A DNA stretch of 8,345 bases from the NCBI GenBank assembly GCA_023412765.1, contig JAEZBX010000173.1, positions 1-8,345 on the forward strand, given 5' to 3'. The position numbers were made by a program, and so were the translations under genes. How positions within the stretch are numbered: the stretch's first letter is position 1; each line of letters starts with the position of its first letter. Below the pieces are notes generated by a model. The model worked only from the letters and a program-made list of their open reading frames with translations, had not been told where the DNA came from and did no database searches. This DNA comes from Bacteroidota bacterium. Lineage in GTDB: Bacteria; Bacteroidota; Bacteroidia; Cytophagales; Cyclobacteriaceae. Of this stretch, positions 5,723-8,345 are shown piece after piece.

Positions 5723-6220
5723 ATGGAAAAAATTACCACAAAAGGGCAAATAGAATCTACGTTCAGAAAAATTTTGTTTCTTGCATCTGATTTTTTGTGG
5801 TTGAATTTTTCGAACGTGCATAAGTTCCCAATAACCGAATACAAAACTTTTTCTGAACTACCGCTGGACAAGTTTAACACCTTGAAATTTTCAGTGTACA
5901 TTCTTGATTTTAACTGGAATTACTTGTTCATAAACGATTTTGCGAAAACCATTCTCGGCGGAAGGGCCAATGAATTAGTGGGCAAAAATATATGGGCACA
6001 ATTCGAGGAACTTGAAAACGATCCTTCGTTTAAAGAACTAAAAGCTAATATGGAGAAAAGAATAACCACCAATATGATCGTGGTCTCTCCTGTTCATGGA
6101 AAACGTCAAAATATTACCGGCTACGCGCTGGAAGATTGTTTCTACTTTTCTTCGTCAATCCTACCCGACAAAGAAAATCTGATCGAAGAACTGAGACAAG
6201 AATTGGGAAAGAAGAAGTAA
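5723..6220 (+). CDS. Stand-alone PAS-like domain protein
   Basis: A 165-residue soluble protein from the ATG at 5723; an in-frame GTG at 5705 would add six residues but is a poorer choice. The centre resembles a PAS domain: SVYILDFNWNYLFINDFAKTILG (about 57-79, first strands and helix), then GRANELVGKNIWAQFEEL (about 80-97, matching the conserved 'G.. ..LVGKNIWE.FPE' region), and later strands ending near 146. The first 50 residues form an extra N-terminal segment rich in Phe and Leu (FRKILFLASDFLWLNFSNVHKF) without a clear family. A charged helix (LIEELRQELGKKK) closes the chain. No kinase, cyclase or DNA-binding output is attached, so it could be a small ligand sensor acting through a partner. 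It ends 17 bases before the metallo-hydrolase gene and is probably cotranscribed with it. The PAS call is moderate; function is unknown. Confidence 0.75.
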   Translation: MEKITTKGQIESTFRKILFLASDFLWLNFSNVHKFPITEYKTFSELPLDKFNTLKFSVYILDFNWNYLFINDFAKTILGGRANELVGKNIWAQFEELENDPSFKELKANMEKRITTNMIVVSPVHGKRQNITGYALEDCFYFSSSILPDKENLIEELRQELGKKK

Positions 6221-6237
6221 AACAGGAATAAGAATTA

Positions 6238-7071
6238 ATGCTATCTATCGCGTCATTAAATTCTGGAAGTAACGGAAATTGTTATTACGTCGGTAACGAC
6301 AGGGAAGCAATTCTGATTGACGCCGGTTTATCTGGTCGTGAAACTGACAGAAGGATGAAGCGACTTGGCCTTAACCCAAAAAATTTACGAGGCGTTTTTA
6401 TTACCCATGAGCACAGCGATCATATCAAGGGCTTGAGATCACTGGTCAAAAAGTTCAAGTTGCCTGTGTACGTAACAAGCAAAACTGTCGAATACGCGCG
6501 ATTGAAGATCAAAGATCAGTATCTTAGGGATTTCAGTCCGTTTGTACCAACAATGGTCGGCAATTTGTCCGTTGTCGCGGTTCCGAAATTTCACGATGCA
6601 TGCGACCCTCACAGTTTTGTTGTAAGCTGCAATTACATAAACGTTGGGATTTTCACAGATACCGGATCGCCGTGTAAAAATCTGATCCATCATTTTAAAC
6701 AGTGCCACGCCGCGTTCCTCGAATCGAATTATGATGAGCAAATGTTGGAGTACGGAAGCTATCCGTATGCACTCAAGAATAGAATTCGTGGCGGTCGCGG
6801 TCATTTATCTAACAGGCAGGCCCTTCAGCTATTCTTGGAATATCGGCCTCCCTTTATGAGTCACCTTTTTTTGTCGCACCTGTCTGAAAACAACAACAGG
6901 CCCGAAATTGTGCAGAATCTTTTTAGATCATGTGCCGGACGAACTGAAATTGTTATAGCATCGCGTTACCAGGAATCCTCTTTGTACCATATTCATAACA
7001 ACGGTTTCGCTGTCCGTCCATTCAGATCAGCGATCGCCAAACCCAATGTACAGCTGTCGCTTTTCCAGTGA
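6238..7071 (+). CDS. YycJ/WalJ-type metallo-beta-lactamase-fold hydrolase with C-terminal clamp motif
   Basis: A 277-residue cytosolic hydrolase of the metallo-beta-lactamase fold. Metal ligands are visible in order: THEHSDHIKG (56-65, His57, His59, Asp61, His62), PKFHDACDP (116-124, His119), FTDTG (139-143, Asp141) and LFLSHLSENNNRPE (210-223, His214). SLNSGSNGNCYYVG (6-19), LESNYDEQML (161-170) and the Gly-rich GGRGHLSNRQA (185-195) are hallmarks of the YycJ/WalJ family. In Bacillus anthracis YycJ has been linked to mutation avoidance and proposed as a mismatch-repair-associated nuclease; that role here is inferred. The chain ends KPNVQLSLFQ, and QLSLF (272-276) matches the sliding-clamp-binding consensus QL(S/D)LF. 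The start ATG has an AGGAA at 6224-6228, eight to nine bases upstream, one of the few Shine-Dalgarno-like sites in the window. Family assignment is very secure; DNA as substrate is likely but not shown. Confidence 0.95.
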   Translation: MLSIASLNSGSNGNCYYVGNDREAILIDAGLSGRETDRRMKRLGLNPKNLRGVFITHEHSDHIKGLRSLVKKFKLPVYVTSKTVEYARLKIKDQYLRDFSPFVPTMVGNLSVVAVPKFHDACDPHSFVVSCNYINVGIFTDTGSPCKNLIHHFKQCHAAFLESNYDEQMLEYGSYPYALKNRIRGGRGHLSNRQALQLFLEYRPPFMSHLFLSHLSENNNRPEIVQNLFRSCAGRTEIVIASRYQESSLYHIHNNGFAVRPFRSAIAKPNVQLSLFQ

Positions 7072-7252
7072 GTAGATAAGTTGCTGTATTTTCGATGAGC
7101 TAAGTGTACTGTCGTCGTAGAAATTTGTGATGCTACATTGTGCTTTACGCCTTTGGCAGCATAAGCTTTTCTAACGAAGTCAACACTTAAAAATTGCCCT
7201 CGTATTTTTTTTCTTTTTCGCAAGATCCAATGAATTTTTCCGTTCGGTATTG

Positions 7253-7260
7253 TGTATTTG
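7253..7260 (+). promoter_or_regulatory. Possible -7 promoter element for the DUF4397 lipoprotein gene
   Basis: TGTATTTG matches TAnnTTTG at five of six fixed positions. It would start transcription near 7266, leaving an AT-rich leader of about 33 bases before the ATG at 7299. No good TTTG was found about 20 bases upstream, so the assignment is tentative. The rest of the 227-base gap from 7072 shows only a T-rich run (7204-7218) and no convincing gene or hairpin. Confidence 0.3.
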
Positions 7261-7298
7261 ATATGAACGTTTTTAACCATTAAAAAGAATTATTTTTT

Positions 7299-8009
7299 AT
7301 GCAGATAAGTAATTTAAAATTCAATTGGAGTAAGCTTGGGATAACAATGTGTTTTGCAGCGCTTGTGTTGGTCATGTCATCGTGTCTAGACGACGATGAT
7401 CCGCAAAACCAAGTGACGCCTGTTGCTTATGTGGCAATATATCATGCATCGCCTAATGCACCTGAGTTGGATGTTATCGTTGACGAGCGTCCAGTGAATC
7501 GCCTGGAATTTACCGATTACACGGGTTACCTGAATTTCTACACAGGGGAGAGAAATTTTAAAATCAATCCTTTTAACGCTTCGAATTCGTTGGTAGATAC
7601 CACGATCACTTTTAGTGATGGTGCTTTCTACTCGTTGTTCATCGTGAACGACCTTCCGAATGTGGAGGCCCTGGCTGTACGGGACAGTGCAAGCGCTCCC
7701 TCGGAAGGGAAAGCAAAAGTTCGATTTATTAATCTTTCGCCAGATGCTGGTACATTAGAAGTCACTGCAAATGACGAAGATTCATCGCTTTTCAATGCGG
7801 TAGAATTTAAGAAGCCGTCAACTTTTGTTGAAGTGGATGCAGCGTCATCATCGTTTGTTTTAAGGCCTGCTGGCGGCAGCGATGAGCTTGTAAAAGTATC
7901 GGACATCAATCTTCGGCCTGGACGTTTTTACACGATTCTCGCTCGTGGGTTTGCAAACCCTCCGGCAGGAAATAATAACGAGCTTAGTTTAGAAGTGATT
8001 ACAAACTAA
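7299..8009 (+). CDS. DUF4397-domain lipoprotein, probably surface-exposed
   Basis: A 236-residue lipoprotein. Residues 1-28 are a type II signal peptide (Lys7 and Lys12, hydrophobic core about 14-26), ending at SSC with Cys29 as the lipidated residue. Immediately after come Leu30 and four aspartates (31-34), like the acidic lipoprotein export signal that sends Bacteroidota lipoproteins to the outer face of the outer membrane. The mature part has two related halves: AYVAIYHASPNAPELDVIVD (43-62) mirrors AKVRFINLSPDAGTLEVTAN (139-158), and DGAFYSLFIVNDL (107-119) mirrors PGRFYTILARGFA (207-219). The HASPNAPELDV motif identifies DUF4397, a beta-rich extracellular domain of unknown function. The gene stands alone with its own terminator. 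The ATG at 7299 is preceded by a poly-T/A leader. Confidence is high for the family; the biological role is unknown. Confidence 0.92.
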   Translation: MQISNLKFNWSKLGITMCFAALVLVMSSCLDDDDPQNQVTPVAYVAIYHASPNAPELDVIVDERPVNRLEFTDYTGYLNFYTGERNFKINPFNASNSLVDTTITFSDGAFYSLFIVNDLPNVEALAVRDSASAPSEGKAKVRFINLSPDAGTLEVTANDEDSSLFNAVEFKKPSTFVEVDAASSSFVLRPAGGSDELVKVSDINLRPGRFYTILARGFANPPAGNNNELSLEVITN

Positions 8010-8024
8010 CATCGGGAATCACAT

Positions 8025-8059
8025 AACAAAGGCCTGGACATCCAGGCCTTTGTTTTTTT
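8025..8059 (+). terminator. Rho-independent terminator of the lipoprotein gene
   Basis: CAAAGGCCTGG (8027-8037) pairs perfectly with CCAGGCCTTTG (8042-8052) around a 4-base ACAT loop, giving an 11-bp GC-rich stem (12-bp if the closing A-T pairs) followed by seven Ts (8053-8059). It begins 15 bases after the lipoprotein stop codon. This is the strongest terminator in the window and acts on the plus strand; the minus-strand side has no T-tract. Confidence 0.95.
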
Positions 8060-8161
8060 ATACGCGTGCTGGTTCTTGCGGGAGCAGCGGCGACGATTGG
8101 ATAATAGGATTTTGTTATTTTAGAATACCCCAACAATCAAAAGCATCCTTTAGGCTGGTGT

Positions 8162-8345
8162 TTAAGAAGGCATAACAACTCTATACACTTCCACAGGCGT
8201 TGCTATTCCCTTCAGCAACTCCTTGCCGAGAAATTGAATTTCTGTCTTTCCCGTCACAATCTGTTGGAATACATTTCCGGAAATCAAAAGTTGACTTCCA
8301 TATTTCTTGTTTAGCTGCTCGATCCGCGAAGCGACAATAACGGGA
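8162..8345 (-). CDS. C-terminal fragment, class III adenylate/guanylate cyclase-like
   Basis: A partial gene cut by the right edge; only the last 60 codons are present, with a TAA stop at 8162-8164. The fragment starts PVIVASRIEQLNKKYG, continues with QLLISGNVFQQI and ends FLGKELLKGIATPVEVYRVVMPS. This matches the end of class III nucleotide cyclase domains: the (N)xASR helix that supplies the catalytic Asn/Arg region, the 'ISxxV' strand, and the terminal 'LG..LKGI..PVEVYRV' strand. In complete enzymes the ASR arginine stabilises the transition state; here the usual Asn four residues before that Arg is replaced by Ile (sequence VIVASR), so activity cannot be assumed. The N-terminal sensor or membrane part lies outside the window. 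The tail is 100 bases beyond the lipoprotein terminator and convergent with that gene. The domain call is fairly sure. Confidence 0.8.
   Translation of the reverse strand, partial: PVIVASRIEQLNKKYGSQLLISGNVFQQIVTGKTEIQFLGKELLKGIATPVEVYRVVMPS

Noticed and set aside
6439..6804. Minus-strand open frame of 121 codons inside the hydrolase gene
   Set aside because: It is antisense to conserved metal-binding and structural motifs of the hydrolase, with no domain of its own.
6993..7280. Minus-strand open frame of 95 codons in the gap before the lipoprotein gene
   Set aside because: It overlaps the end of the hydrolase gene by about 80 bases on the opposite strand, has no recognisable domain, and its codon and residue make-up (many Lys, Arg, His) suits an AT-rich intergenic stretch. 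A real small gene cannot be excluded without homologues.

Overview
The window looks like a chromosomal segment of a Bacteroidota bacterium, probably a Cytophagales member. The reasons are an orphan MacB/FtsX-type permease of about 785 residues beginning MLKHYLILIYRNF, a GWW-type Crp/Fnr regulator, a DUF4397 lipoprotein with acidic residues after the lipid cysteine, AT-rich leaders mostly without Shine-Dalgarno sequences, and TAnnTTTG-like promoter elements. No rRNA, tRNA, transposase, phage gene or CRISPR array was seen. The assignment is inferred from protein style, not from a marker gene.

Left part (1-2674), all on the minus strand. In transcription order it encodes a glucose-fructose-oxidoreductase-like Gfo/Idh/MocA dehydrogenase, an exported NTF2-fold protein, a Crp/Fnr-family regulator and a small SnoaL-like NTF2-fold protein. 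The gaps of 67 to 98 bases suggest separate transcripts rather than one tight operon. The gap between the regulator and the SnoaL-like gene holds a perfect TTGAT-N4-ATCAA site and a degenerate second copy 23 bases away. The regulator's recognition helix (AETISR) carries the residues that read this half-site in Fnr.

Middle (2675-5613). A 211-base divergent intergenic region contains a heptanucleotide tandem repeat and a perfect 6-1-6 palindrome. It separates the dehydrogenase from the permease on the plus strand. Convergent to the permease is a 112-residue, 19-cysteine protein of the Csp3 four-helix copper-storage type.

Right part (5614-8345). On the plus strand a small stand-alone PAS-like protein is followed, 17 bases on, by a YycJ/WalJ-type metallo-beta-lactamase-fold hydrolase. 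The hydrolase ends in QLSLF-Q, an exact match to the bacterial sliding-clamp-binding consensus. Next comes a DUF4397 lipoprotein closed by a strong intrinsic terminator. The right edge cuts a minus-strand gene whose C-terminus looks like a class III adenylate/guanylate cyclase.

Most of the window is ordinary housekeeping and accessory content, and I see no multi-gene novel system. The points most worth following are the clamp motif on the hydrolase, the paired Fnr-type boxes matched to the adjacent regulator, and the copper-storage protein.
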